Shown piece after piece: positions 35,868 through 45,069 of a DNA stretch of 64,000 bases; the stretch's first letter is position 1, and every line of letters starts with the position of its first letter. Below the pieces are notes generated by a model that was not told where the DNA came from, did not search any database, and was given only the letters and a program-made list of their open reading frames with translations. The stretch comes from Rhodococcus sp. HM1. GTDB taxonomy: Bacteria; Actinomycetota; Actinomycetes; Mycobacteriales; Mycobacteriaceae. Both the position numbers and the translations under genes were made by a program. The DNA is taken from NCBI RefSeq assembly GCF_023218075.1, contig NZ_JALPTB010000023.1, positions 1-64,000 on the forward strand. Reading direction: 5' to 3'.

Positions 35868-36031
35868 TGAACACGGTGGTAAGCAAATTGTTCGCTACCC
35901 CTATCTCGTGGTTGCTGGCCGTCCCAATCGTGTTGCTCGACCGCCTGATGTCTCCGGAAATGACCGAAGGACCGGTCTGTGATACACGCTCTGCGGCGCG
36001 GCACTGCACCGACCGCTACGAATCCACTTGA
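35867..36031 (+). CDS. small protein, 54 aa, coupled to lipA
   Basis: The ATG overlaps the lipA stop (TGATG at 35865-35869) and is preceded by ACAGGAG, so it is probably translated by coupling. The product begins [20 protein letters not shown] followed by IVLLDRLMSPEMTEGP. A hydrophobic segment covers about residues 7-25, giving a possible membrane anchor, followed by a short polar tail. I know no homologue. Bases 36032-36365 contain no other gene. Confidence 0.45.
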   Translation: MNTVVSKLFATPISWLLAVPIVLLDRLMSPEMTEGPVCDTRSAARHCTDRYEST

Positions 36032-36554
36032 CGACTCCTCACCTCACCGAACGATTCTCATCGGTTACGCGACCGAATCCGCAAGCACCGGAACTTCACA
36101 ATCCTCTCCTTATTACTGCAACGACAGTTTGATGCCTGCGAGCGAAGTGACATCGCGCTCGCGCCTGATGGACGCGCCGCCATAACGACCGACGCCGGAG
36201 GCGTGCGGGCGAATGACGGATCGAATGGACAATTCGGTTGAACAGTTGCTGTATCTCGCTGACAGAGAAAGAATCTGAGATCTATACCGACCCTCGGTCG
36301 TGAACCCGGTGGGGCAACCCGGTTCGAGGCGGGTTGTGCAGTCCTTTTCCATACCGCGGTGCAAGTGTCAGCGGTCATGTAATTCCCCAGGTTGAGGGGT
36401 CGACCCGTCACGTAATTCCTCACCCGCCTGTCACGTAATTCCCCACCCTTGGGGCGTGTCGGCCGGGGTGTGGGTGCTGCTGCAGGTTCGCTTCTTCCCA
36501 AGGTCCACCGAGGGCCTGGGAAGGGGCCCGACGGTGGCAAGGAGAACGTGGACG

Positions 36555-38096
36555 ATGACCGATCTGATGGAGTTGTTCCGGCATTGGCATGCCGGCCGCT
36601 CCCAGGTGCAGATCTCGACGGCCCTGGGACTCGACCGCAAAACCATCCGCAAGTACTTGGCGCCGGCGCTGGCGGCGGGGTTGAGCCCGGGCGACGGCGG
36701 GAAGTTCGACGAGAACCTGTGGCGCGAGTTGATCACGTCCTGGTTCCCGGAAGTGGTGGACCCGACGGCGCGGGCGGTGACCTGGCCGGCGATCGCCGCC
36801 CACCACGCCTGGATCGAGGGCCAACTCGACGAGTCGGTGACCGTGGCGACGATCGCTCAACGCCTGCGCGACGATCGCGGTGTTCCCGTTTCGGAATCGA
36901 CCGTGCGGCGGTATATCGCAACACGATTCGCCGATCGTGTCGCGGCGTCGAAGGCAACCTTTCCTCGCGGTCCGGTCTCGCCGGGCGACGAGGGTCAGGT
37001 CGACTACGGCAAGTTGGGGATGTGGCGCGATCCGGCCACGGATCGGCGGGTGGCGGTGTGGGCGTTCGCGATGATCCTGGCGTGTTCACGGATGCTGTTC
37101 GTCCAACCGGTGCTGCGGATGGATCAAACCTCGTGGTGCGCTTCGCATGTGGCCGCGTTCGAGTTCTTCGGTGGCGTCCCGGCGCGGATGGTGTGCGACA
37201 ACCTCAAAACCGGGGTGGACCGTCCCGATCTCTACGATCCGCAGATCAACCGGGCCTATGCCGAACTCGCCGACTTCTATCAGGTGCTCATCGATCCGGC
37301 CAGGGCCGGCAAACCCAAGGACAAACCACGCATCGAACGCCCGATGCCCTATATCCGGGACTCGTTCTTCCGGGGCCGCGAGTTCACCTCGCTGACGCAG
37401 ATGCAGGCCGCCGCACTGGCATGGTGCACCGACGTCTACGGCCGGCATCAGCATCGCGGTCTCGGTGGTGCGCACCCGGCGGTGGTGTTCGACGCCGTCG
37501 AAAAGCACACCCTGACGCCGTTGCCGCCCAGGAGGTTCGAGCCGGTGGTCTACTCCACCGGCAAACTCGCCCCGGACTGTCACGTCAAGGCCGGCAAGGC
37601 GTTGTATTCGGCGCCGTGGCAGCTGATCGGCCGACGATTGCTGGTGCGCACCGCCGGGGATGTGGTGCAGATCTTCCACGACGAGCAGGTCGTGGCCACC
37701 CATGTGCGCCGCCTGTCCGGGAGAGCGACCAATCCCGAGCATTATCCGCCGGAGAAGACCGCGTTCACGTTGCAGACGGTGGTGTGGTGCCGGGTCCAGG
37801 CCGAGCAGATCGGACCCGGCGCGGTCGCGATCGTCGACGAGTTGTCCCAGGTCAACGCGATCCATCGACTGCGATCGATCCAGGGCATCATCCGGCTGCG
37901 GTCGCGTTACGACGATGCCCGCATCGATGCGGCCTGCGCCCGTGCCCTCGAGGTCGGTGATCCGCGTTATCGCACGGTCAAGGGCATCCTCGTCGCCGGC
38001 ACCGAACACGACGGCCAGGACGTCGCCGATGCCGGGGTCACCGCGCCGGCGTTGTTGCGCGGGCCGGCCGCGTTCGACACCGAACGATCCGCTTGA
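36555..38096 (+). CDS. istA: IS21-family transposase IstA
   Basis: 513 aa. N-terminal HTH (LFRHWHAGRSQVQISTALGL, then DRKTIRKYL), second HTH region (VPVSESTVRRYIATRF), and a DDE core with DEGQVDYGKLGMWRDP, GGVPARMVCDNLKTGV and the Glu in KPRIERPMPYIRDSFF. The ATG at 36555 (MTDLMELF) is the family start; the open frame begins 99 bp earlier. IstB follows 66 bp downstream. Confidence 0.85.
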   Translation: MTDLMELFRHWHAGRSQVQISTALGLDRKTIRKYLAPALAAGLSPGDGGKFDENLWRELITSWFPEVVDPTARAVTWPAIAAHHAWIEGQLDESVTVATIAQRLRDDRGVPVSESTVRRYIATRFADRVAASKATFPRGPVSPGDEGQVDYGKLGMWRDPATDRRVAVWAFAMILACSRMLFVQPVLRMDQTSWCASHVAAFEFFGGVPARMVCDNLKTGVDRPDLYDPQINRAYAELADFYQVLIDPARAGKPKDKPRIERPMPYIRDSFFRGREFTSLTQMQAAALAWCTDVYGRHQHRGLGGAHPAVVFDAVEKHTLTPLPPRRFEPVVYSTGKLAPDCHVKAGKALYSAPWQLIGRRLLVRTAGDVVQIFHDEQVVATHVRRLSGRATNPEHYPPEKTAFTLQTVVWCRVQAEQIGPGAVAIVDELSQVNAIHRLRSIQGIIRLRSRYDDARIDAACARALEVGDPRYRTVKGILVAGTEHDGQDVADAGVTAPALLRGPAAFDTERSA

Positions 38097-38162
38097 TCCG
38101 TTCATATCGCCAGAAATATTGAACTGCAATTACTTTCACTAGATGCTGTGAGGACACCTGTC

Positions 38163-38927
38163 ATGACCATCCATGATCCCAGCCTGCGGGCTGCGTTGAA
38201 AACCTTGAAGCTGACCGGCATGCTCGACACCCTCGACGCGCGCCTGGCGCAAACCCGCGACGGGCAGCTCGGGCACCTCGAGTTCCTGCAGGTGCTCTGC
38301 GAGGACGAGATCGCCCGCCGCGAAACCGCCGCCTTGGCCCGGCGGGTGCGCCGGGCCAAGTTCGAGCAGCAGGCCACCTTCGAGGACTTCGACTTCACCG
38401 CCAACCCGAAGCTCCCGGCCGCGATGCTGCGGGATCTCGCTGCGCTGCGGTGGCTCGACGCCGGCGAGTCGGTGATCCTCTACGGACCCGTCGGCGTCGG
38501 CAAAACCCATGTGGCACAAGCGCTAGGGCATCATGTGGCCCGACGCGGCGGGGACGTGCGGTTCGTCAAGTGTTCCCGGATGCTCGCCGATCTGGCCGGT
38601 GGACACGCCGACCGCACCATCGGCCAACGGATGCGCGAATACACCCGGCCGCTGGTGTTGATCATCGACGACTTCGCGATGCGCGAGCACACCACCACCC
38701 AGTCCGATGATCTCTACGATCTGGTATCCGACCGGGCGATCGCCGGCAAGCCGTTGGTTCTGACGAGCAACCGGGCCCCGAAAGACTGGTATCCGCTGTT
38801 CCCGAATCCGGTCGTGGCCGAGTCCCTGCTCGATCGGTTGATCAACACCAGCCACCAGATCCTGATGGACGGCCCGTCCTACCGGCCACGCAAACGCCCC
38901 GGGAACCGCACCGCGGCCGCGAACTGA
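38163..38927 (+). CDS. istB: IS21-family helper ATPase IstB
   Basis: 254 aa AAA+ ATPase: Walker A LYGPVGVGKTHVAQALG, Walker B PLVLIIDDFAM, and the sensor LTSNRAPKDWYPLFPNPVVA. IstB assists IstA in target choice and strand transfer. The ATG at 38163 is preceded by GTGAGGACACCTGTC. Confidence 0.85.
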   Translation: MTIHDPSLRAALKTLKLTGMLDTLDARLAQTRDGQLGHLEFLQVLCEDEIARRETAALARRVRRAKFEQQATFEDFDFTANPKLPAAMLRDLAALRWLDAGESVILYGPVGVGKTHVAQALGHHVARRGGDVRFVKCSRMLADLAGGHADRTIGQRMREYTRPLVLIIDDFAMREHTTTQSDDLYDLVSDRAIAGKPLVLTSNRAPKDWYPLFPNPVVAESLLDRLINTSHQILMDGPSYRPRKRPGNRTAAAN

Positions 38928-39429
38928 ACCAACCCGGGCACCGGCCCGGCTACCCTCGACTCAGCACACCCGGACATGGGGAATTCCATGACGGAAACCC
39001 CTGGGGAATTACGCGACGGTCGACACCTTCACGAATTTCCGTTCGGCGGGAGCCGTGCTGCACCGCATTCGTCCCTGCGATGGGTTCGTACCGGGGTTGC
39101 CGACGTCGAGGCGTTTCTCGACTCGTCGTGGTCAGGAGCAATCTTCGGTTGACGTCGGCGGCCAGGAAACGGCGTGGTCCCGCTCGCGGAACACGCCTTG
39201 GTACTCCTGGAAATACCGGGACGCGACGCACCCCATTGGTATCTCGCGCAGCGGAAGTGGAATCGCTTTCAACACGGTGCTCGCCGCCCGCATCGTCGCT
39301 ATCACTGAATTGAGTACTGCGAAAAGACCTCACGCAAGCGCGCAATTTGCCACATGCAGGTGATCGGTGTGGACCCGATCTCCTACCCTGCGATTGAGCC
39401 GCGGACAGGACAGCAACTTCGGAGCGGCT

Positions 39430-39670
39430 GATTCAAGTGGCCGCCGGGATAGGCTTCCTCATCGCGACGGCACCGCTCACACCTGCGGCCGAGGGTTGGC
39501 CGAAGAATCCGCGCTTGCAGCTTTGCCGCGCCATGCATACGTTGTTTGCGTCTCACGTGGCGGGATAATCGAAGAGCATGCACTCATACAGCCTTGTGCG
39601 AGAACGCCTCTCACAGAGGAAGGCATCGATGCCCGCACCGTGGAGTTCTTGACCCCCGACGCGGCAGCCT
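39430..39670 (+). pseudogene. D-2-hydroxyacid dehydrogenase, C-terminal relic
   Basis: The codons LAEESALAALPRHAYVVCVS and RGGIIEEHALIQ match the family pattern of the region around the NAD domain, where the usual form is LPxGAxLVNVARGxxVDExAL. The conserved Asn is replaced by Cys, and no other part of the enzyme is readable. The remaining DNA between IS21 and the cupin gene (39026-39847) has no intact gene. Confidence 0.35.
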
Positions 39671-39847
39671 GAATGATGTCCAATGTCATTGTCCCCCGCA
39701 CGACGGCTCCACGACCGACAGGACCGTCCGACCAGGGCGGGCGATCCTGATCGAGAACGTCGAACGTTTCGTCACCGGCGCGCCGCTTCGCTAAATGATT
39801 GACCTGGCGGCAGTGCCTGAGGCCCTGCCGTCCGTACCCGCCCTGTT

Positions 39848-40138
39848 TCAGGGACGGGTGTAGCCGACCAGGATGCTGTCATCGACGTCGGGCAGGTTCA
39901 CGACGATGTTCTCCGGGGTACGGGTGGTCAGCCAGACCAGCTCTTCTGTCGTGCTCATATTGACCTCGACGTGCGGCATGAAGGGAGGGACGAACACGAA
40001 GTCGCCTTCCTCCATGTCCACGTGCTCGCTGTAGTTCTCCCCGAAGTAGATTCGCGCCGTACCAGTAAGGACGTACCCGCCGGTCTCGGCTTCTCCGTGA
40101 TGGTGCGGAAGTGAGCGATATCCGGGTTCGTTGAACAC
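39848..40138 (-). CDS. cupin_2 protein, probably 5'-truncated
   Basis: The readable 96 residues contain a full cupin motif pair: LPHHHGEAETGGYVLTGTAR (metal-binding His-x-His and Glu) and GDFVFVPPFMPHVEVNMS (His). Family members usually have 30-40 more N-terminal residues, and an in-frame stop lies just upstream, 35 bp from the terminus of IS256 element 2 at 40174. The gene therefore looks cut off from its natural 5' end. Function unknown; small cupins of this type act as isomerases or sensors. Confidence 0.5.
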   Translation of the reverse strand: MFNEPGYRSLPHHHGEAETGGYVLTGTARIYFGENYSEHVDMEEGDFVFVPPFMPHVEVNMSTTEELVWLTTRTPENIVVNLPDVDDSILVGYTRP

Positions 40139-40200
40139 CTTCCCGGGTCAAGTCCCGCGAGGTGGTGTACGACGTCGTCGCGTGATTCCTCGTGGGTGGC

Positions 40201-40430
40201 TCAGGCAGTCAAGGCCGGTGTCACCTCCTCGGTCTCCTCGGTGACACTGTCGGCGGGCTTGTCGGTGCGGGAGCGAGCCAGCACGTCGAGGCCGAGGTAG
40301 CGGCGGCCTTCGATCCACTCATCGTGCTGCTCGGCCAGCACCGCCCCGACCAGTCGGATCAGCGCAGTCCGATCCGGGAAGATCCCCACCACATCGGTCC
40401 GGCGGCGGATCTCCTTGTTGAGGCGCTCCT
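40201..40430 (-). pseudogene. IS256 transposase 2, C-terminal piece
   Basis: Begins with the codons for [19 protein letters not shown] (first Glu catalytic) and continues [17 protein letters not shown] to a stop at 40201. It is the displaced end of the transposase whose N-terminal part is at 43599-44614. Confidence 0.8.
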
Positions 40431-40476
40431 TTATCCGGCCCTCAGGGTCGGATCAACCCCTTGTTGCCGATTTGGG

Positions 40477-42432
40477 TCAGCGGTCGAGACGCTGCAGGTG
40501 GTCGGTCAACGCGTCAGCGACGCGATGATGCCGGGCTGCTTCATCGGGCCATCCTCGGTCGTGGGCGTCGGCCTCGAGTGCCTCGATGTCGGTGCGTTGC
40601 GCTTCGAGTGCGCCGCGGAACTCAGGTCCGGTGACGAAGTTGTCGCAGGTCTCGCAGATGTTGGCATAGGGACACGCACCCGCGCTCTCGTGACGGGAAC
40701 AGTAGCCGTGGGCAACACGCGTTTTGAGCATCTCGCTGCCGAGCCAAGTCACGGCATCGGGGACGATCGGTTTGCCGACCGGGGTGAGAGTGAACCGCCG
40801 CCGCATCTTGCCCATCGCCTGGTCATAGGCATCACGCAACGTCGGTGAAGCCAAAGTGGCGTAACGCAAAGTCATCTGCGGGGTCACGTGCCCGAGCAAC
40901 GCCATCAACGCCTGCAGGCTCATCCCCGCGTTGGCGAGTTCGGTGGCCCAAGTATGCCGCAGCTGATGCGGGGTCACCACCAACGGCGCACCCCCGGCCC
41001 CACGCAGTCCGCAAGCCTCGACGGCAGCGAGCAGACCGTTGCGCAGCCGGGTCTGGCTGAGACGGCGGCCGTGTGCGACGAACAGGAAATCGGTCAACTC
41101 TCCGGTGCGGGGATGCGGCAGCGGCCGACAGATACCACGCCCGCCGGTCCACTCGTCCAACGCGGCGATAGTGGTCGCCGAGAGCGGGACCATGCGTTCG
41201 GTGGCGAGCTTGCCCAACGGAACCTTGAGCCAGGTCCCGGCCGGGCCGTAATCGATGACGCTGCCGAGCTCGAGATCCAGTAGCTCCCCGACCCGCAGAC
41301 CGGCTCCGCGCAGCACCGTCAACCCGATACGAGCGAACGAATCATCCAGCTGGGAAACCGCATTCATCACCGCAGCATCGATGTCGGGCGGCAATGCCCG
41401 CGGAAGCGGTTGGTCGAGTTTCGGGACGTCGGCGGCGAAGACCAGACGGCGCGGTGGGGCCTGCTCCCAGCCCCATTCGGTGATGTCCTCGAGCAGGTTA
41501 CGCACGCTGAGCACGGTCGATTGGATCACGGCCTTGGAGATGATGCGCCCGGCCCCGGCAGCGGCGCGTTGCCCACGCCAGGTGCGGGTGCGATTCCAGA
41601 CGAGGAAGCCCTCGATGTGACTGCGGTCGAGATCCTCGAGGGACGTGACCTCGGGATGGTTGGTGGTGAGGTAGTCCGCGAACGGCAGCAGGTCGTTGAT
41701 CAACGATTCGGCGGATTTCGGGCGCAGCACCGCAACCCGGACGGTGACGTAACGCAGAAGGGTTTCGCGGATCGCGTCGGCCATCGCCACGTCGGCGAAG
41801 CGTTGCGTGTAGCTGCGGGCCCACTGCCGGCGCCGTGGTGGCGTGTCGACGATGTGGGCCTGAAACAGCATCTGCCGCAGACCCGCGATCCGGTTGCGGT
41901 AGGCGCGGCGCGACGACGCCGGAATCGATTGCGTGGCAGCCAATGCGGCATCGAACTCGTCGACGGTATCGGCGCTCACACCGCTGACGAGCCCGCCCTG
42001 CCAGGCAAGCAGCACCGCCAGGCACTCGCCGAGGACGGTCTCGACCCATTGCGGTGTCCATCCCAGGGCCAGTCCGGCGGCACGGATAGCAGCGAACCCA
42101 CCCGGGTCGCGGTCCTCGATGGCGCGGCCGAGGCCGGTGAGGTTCTTGATGGCGGCGAGTTCGAGGTCGAGCCGCAGCTCGCCGCGTCCGATGACATGAC
42201 ACAGCAGTGGCCAGGCCCCGGTGCTGTGCAGTTCGAGTAGCCGCTCGACCGCGGGTTGGGCCATCCAGTCCCGCAGGTCCGGATGCGAGGTGAGGAAGGT
42301 GGTCGCGACGAGGGCGCGAGCGCGCACCGACCTGTCACTGAGCCCGAGATGAGCAACGTGCTCGAGGTAATCGGTCAGTACTGCATCCGGGTCGGCCTGC
42401 AGATCGATCGTTGCGAGCCCGGAAGTGCTCAT
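40477..42432 (-). CDS. tyrosine recombinase, TnpB-like (large subunit), copy 2
   Basis: 651 aa, strongly similar to the copy at 14538-16481 over its whole length; the N-terminal 30 residues differ most. Catalytic boxes are unchanged: GAGLRVGELLDLELG, HQLRHTWATELANAGM, LLGHVTPQMTLRYATL. The C-terminal Cys/His tail CSRHESAGACPYANICETC is kept. The start is ATG 42430-42432, overlapping the TGA of the small recombinase. Both copies look intact. Confidence 0.85.
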   Translation of the reverse strand: MSTSGLATIDLQADPDAVLTDYLEHVAHLGLSDRSVRARALVATTFLTSHPDLRDWMAQPAVERLLELHSTGAWPLLCHVIGRGELRLDLELAAIKNLTGLGRAIEDRDPGGFAAIRAAGLALGWTPQWVETVLGECLAVLLAWQGGLVSGVSADTVDEFDAALAATQSIPASSRRAYRNRIAGLRQMLFQAHIVDTPPRRRQWARSYTQRFADVAMADAIRETLLRYVTVRVAVLRPKSAESLINDLLPFADYLTTNHPEVTSLEDLDRSHIEGFLVWNRTRTWRGQRAAAGAGRIISKAVIQSTVLSVRNLLEDITEWGWEQAPPRRLVFAADVPKLDQPLPRALPPDIDAAVMNAVSQLDDSFARIGLTVLRGAGLRVGELLDLELGSVIDYGPAGTWLKVPLGKLATERMVPLSATTIAALDEWTGGRGICRPLPHPRTGELTDFLFVAHGRRLSQTRLRNGLLAAVEACGLRGAGGAPLVVTPHQLRHTWATELANAGMSLQALMALLGHVTPQMTLRYATLASPTLRDAYDQAMGKMRRRFTLTPVGKPIVPDAVTWLGSEMLKTRVAHGYCSRHESAGACPYANICETCDNFVTGPEFRGALEAQRTDIEALEADAHDRGWPDEAARHHRVADALTDHLQRLDR

Positions 42433-43484
42433 CGTCGTGTCCCGGCGAGGCTGGCGCGGGCTGCGCCGTATTCGGCGGCGAGCTGCTCGACCGACAGATG
42501 CACGTATCTGGCAGTGGTTTCCGGAGACACATGCCCCATCAATTCTCGCAGCACCATCAGATCGATTCCGGCGGAAGCGAGTTCGGTGCCGTAGGTGTGA
42601 CGCAGCCGGTGCGGACGCACCCTCACCGCGCCGGACAGGCCTCGGTGCCGCCGGAACAGCGACCGCAGTCCGGCCTCGGTGACCGGCGACCCATGGGTGG
42701 GGCCGCGCAGCACCACGAAACACTCCTCGGTCGCCAACCCCGGTGGCCGTTCGAGACGCAGATAGGCCGACAGTTCGGTGAAGAATGCCGCATCGACCGG
42801 CACCACCCGTTCCTTGCGGCCTTTGCCGAGCACCCGAACTCGTCGTCGACCGAAGTCGACGTCCGCCAACCGCAGGGATCGCACCTCGGCGCTGCGTAGG
42901 CCCCCGAACAGCATGGCCCACACCATCGCCCGATCCCGATGGGTGCGCAGCGACGCCGTGAACTGCTCGACCGCGTCGGCGTCGAGGGATTCGGGTAGCA
43001 GGCGTGGTTGGCGCACCAGCCGGCCCCCGGCTCGGGGTCGGCCCGGGCCGAGATGTCCGAGCAGTCCCCGCGCCTGTGGTCGCAGGCCCTGCCCGCGCCG
43101 CGGTGAGGGCACCGGATTGTCGCTGCGCATGCCGGTCATCACCAGGTATTCGAACAACGCTCGCACCGCCGCGACTCGTCGGTTGATCGTCGACGCCGCC
43201 GCGCCCCCGACCTTCCGTCTCGCCGTGTCGGGGCGGGGTTCGCGGCGCACGTCCTGCCAGTCGATCCACTCGAACACCGTCACCGGCGTCACCGCCGCCA
43301 ATCGGAGGTCGTGGTCGAGAAGGAACCGGGCCAGGTTGAGCACGTCGAACGCATACGCCCGCACCGTTGCCGCACTGAACCCGCGTCCGGCCAGGTGTGT
43401 CAGGAATGCGTTCGCCGCTGCGCTGCCCTCCCACTGGCCGTCGATCGCATAGCCATCGCCGCGAGTGCGCACTCGAACGGTCAT
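42429..43484 (-). CDS. tyrosine recombinase, TnpA-like, copy 2
   Basis: 351 aa, the same length as copy 1 with scattered substitutions. Arg box FGGLRSAEVRSL, His-x-x-Arg HRLRHTYGTELASAG, Tyr in MGHVSPETTARYVHL. It starts at ATG 43482-43484 with GAAAGGCGGTGG upstream. The substitutions between copies are mostly conservative or synonymous, which suggests both have been under selection. Confidence 0.85.
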   Translation of the reverse strand: MTVRVRTRGDGYAIDGQWEGSAAANAFLTHLAGRGFSAATVRAYAFDVLNLARFLLDHDLRLAAVTPVTVFEWIDWQDVRREPRPDTARRKVGGAAASTINRRVAAVRALFEYLVMTGMRSDNPVPSPRRGQGLRPQARGLLGHLGPGRPRAGGRLVRQPRLLPESLDADAVEQFTASLRTHRDRAMVWAMLFGGLRSAEVRSLRLADVDFGRRRVRVLGKGRKERVVPVDAAFFTELSAYLRLERPPGLATEECFVVLRGPTHGSPVTEAGLRSLFRRHRGLSGAVRVRPHRLRHTYGTELASAGIDLMVLRELMGHVSPETTARYVHLSVEQLAAEYGAARASLAGTRR

Positions 43485-43598
43485 CGTCCACCGCCTTTCG
43501 ATCGGAGCCGACACCGCCAGCATGCGCCGAGCATCGCCGTCGGCTCCGGACCTCACGCCGCAACCATGATCGTGTTGTGAGAGGGCCGGTTAACCGAT

Positions 43599-44614
43599 AG
43601 CGGATTGTTGCTCCAGATCTGTTTCCAGATCTGCTTCGGGAACGCGGTGAACGCCAACAGATCCGACCGTGCAGCGTCGAGATGATCGGCCACCTTCGGC
43701 AACTTCTCGGTGAGCGCATCGATGATCCGATCATATTGTGCGTGAACGGAATCCGCGTCGGGCTGGTCGTACACGGAGTGCAGCAGTGTCTTCACCCAGG
43801 GCCACGACGACTTCGGGGTCACCGCCATCAGGTTCGTCGAGTAGTGGGTACGGCACCGCTGCCAGGAGGCACCGGGCAGAGTCGCGCCGATCGCCGCGAC
43901 GAGGCCGGCGTGGGCATCGGAAGTCACCAGTTTCACCCCGGTCAGCCCGCGGGCGACCAACCCACGGAAGAAGCTCAGCCAACCCGCGCCGTCCTCGGCG
44001 GAGGTGACGTCCAGCCCCAGGATCTCGCGGTAGCCGTCGGCGTTGACCCCGACCGCGACCAGGGCGTGCACGTTCACCACCCGTCCGTTCTCGCGGACCT
44101 TGAGGACCAGGGCGTCGGCGGCGACGAACGTGTACGGGCCCGCATCGAGGGGTCGGTTCCGGAAGGCCTCGACCTGGGTGTCGAGGTCTTTCGCCATCAC
44201 CGAGACCTGCGACTTCGACAACGAGGTGATCCCGAGGGTATCGACGAGTTTCTCCATCCGCCGGGTCGAGACCCCGAGTAGATAGCAGGTCGCAACAACC
44301 GAGGTCAGGGCACGTTCGGCCCGCTTGCGCCGTTGCAGCAACCAGTCCGGGAAGTACGAACCCTGCCGCAGCTTGGGAATGGCCACGTCGAGGGTGCCGA
44401 CGCGGGTATCGAAGTCGCGGTGCCGGTAGCCGTTGCGAACGTTGACCCGTTCGTCGGAGCGTTGGCCGTAGTCGGCGCCGCACAGGGCATCGGCCTCGGC
44501 GCCCATCAGGGCATGTATGAACATCGTCAGCAGCTCGCGCAGCAGGTCGGGGCTGGCGCCGGTGAGTCGGTCTTCGACAAGCCGGCGGAGGTCGATATCG
44601 TGGGCATTGGTCAT
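43599..44614 (-). pseudogene. IS256 transposase 2, N-terminal piece
   Basis: Starts at ATG 44612-44614 (MTNAHDIDLRRLVEDRLTGA) and is free of frameshifts: VAIPKLRQGSYFPDWLLQRR, FVAADALVLKVRENGRVV (first Asp), LVTSDAHAGLVAAIGATLPG (second Asp), ending FPKQIWKQIWSNNPL. The frame then enters the recombinase element, which adds SVNRPSHNTIMVAA and a stop, so the third catalytic residue is lost. Without the element the transposase would be complete. Confidence 0.82.
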
Positions 44615-44684
44615 CGCGTGCTCTTTCGTCGAGTCGAGTTGGTAGCTCTCTCGAAGAATCACGCGATGACCGTCTTTCGTCCGG

Positions 44685-44970
44685 TTACGACACGCCGATC
44701 AGTTCGTTTGGTTCCGGCTCGTACACCATCCTGATGGACGCAACCGACGTCGTCCAGGAGTCGTTCGAGAACGTCGAGGGTATCCGCATAGAGGAACAGC
44801 TGCCCAGGCCCCGATTCCTGGTAGTCCGCATCCGCCATTCGTACGGTCGGGTGGCGGCGTAAGAACAACCACCCGGCGGTGTCCGTGGGAAACAGTTCCG
44901 CTTCGTTGACTTGAATCTTTCCCCCAGTCGGCGCGCCACGGTCCTGATAGATCACCAACGTTTCGGTCAT
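44685..44970 (-). pseudogene. hypothetical protein gene with probable frameshift
   Basis: The start MTETLVIYQDRGAPTGGKIQ (ATG at 44970) leads through WLFLRRHPTVRMADADYQES and LDVLERLLDDVG. A credible C-terminus (SIRMVYEPEPNELIGVS, stop near 44685) lies in another frame after about 44740, so one indel is likely. Without the shift the frame would run into the IS256 terminus. I do not recognise the family. Bases 44971-45069 hold no gene. Confidence 0.45.
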
Positions 44971-45069
44971 CGCAATGGTCAGGCAGGACAGGCGACCTTT
45001 GCGCTTGCCGGGGGTAGTCAGGCAGCTGACCGCCCAGCAGTGATGCTCAGTCCGAGCCGGATAGGGAAC

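Larger units (their letters stand above)
36366..39025 (+). mobile_element. IS21-family element
   Basis: The left end TGTCAGCGGTCATGTAATTCC (from 36366) and the right end, inverted (TGTCGACCGTCGCGTAATTCC to 39025), match. Internal repeats of the CACGTAATTCC type follow on the left (36406-36447) and one on the right (about 38976-38996), the multiple terminal repeats bound by IstA. The element carries istA and istB only. Confidence 0.8.
40431..43593 (-). mobile_element. Tn554-like two-tyrosine-recombinase element, copy 2 (no cargo)
   Basis: Ends TTATCCGGCCCTC (40431-40443) and GAGGGCCGGTTAA (43581-43593) are identical to those of copy 1. It has the same gene order and the same ATGA overlap. Length 3163 bp against 3150 for copy 1; the extra 12 coding bases are in the large recombinase. 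Outside the ends the host DNA differs from copy 1, so this is an independent insertion and not part of one larger duplication. Confidence 0.82.
40174..44670 (-). mobile_element. IS256-family element 2, interrupted by a two-recombinase element
   Basis: Inverted ends GTCGTCGCGTGATTCCTCG (40174-40192) and CGAAGAATCACGCGATGAC (44652-44670) agree at 17 of 19 positions when inverted. The transposase differs clearly from that of element 1 (I estimate under half of residues identical by eye), yet it is interrupted at the same codons by the second recombinase element (40431-43593). Confidence 0.75.

Noticed and set aside
36366-36450. Short direct repeats of CACGTAATTCC type, CRISPR-like at first sight
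   Set aside because: They are the multiple terminal repeats of the IS21 element, with no spacers of regular length.
38950-39363. Possible gene right of IS21 (both strands open)
   Set aside because: The frames give no recognisable protein and overlap the IS21 end; left as relic DNA.
40477-43734. Apparent single 1085-codon recombinase fusion on the minus strand
   Set aside because: The upstream 430 codons are an out-of-frame reading of the small recombinase gene; the true start of the large recombinase is the ATG overlapping the small gene's stop, as in copy 1.
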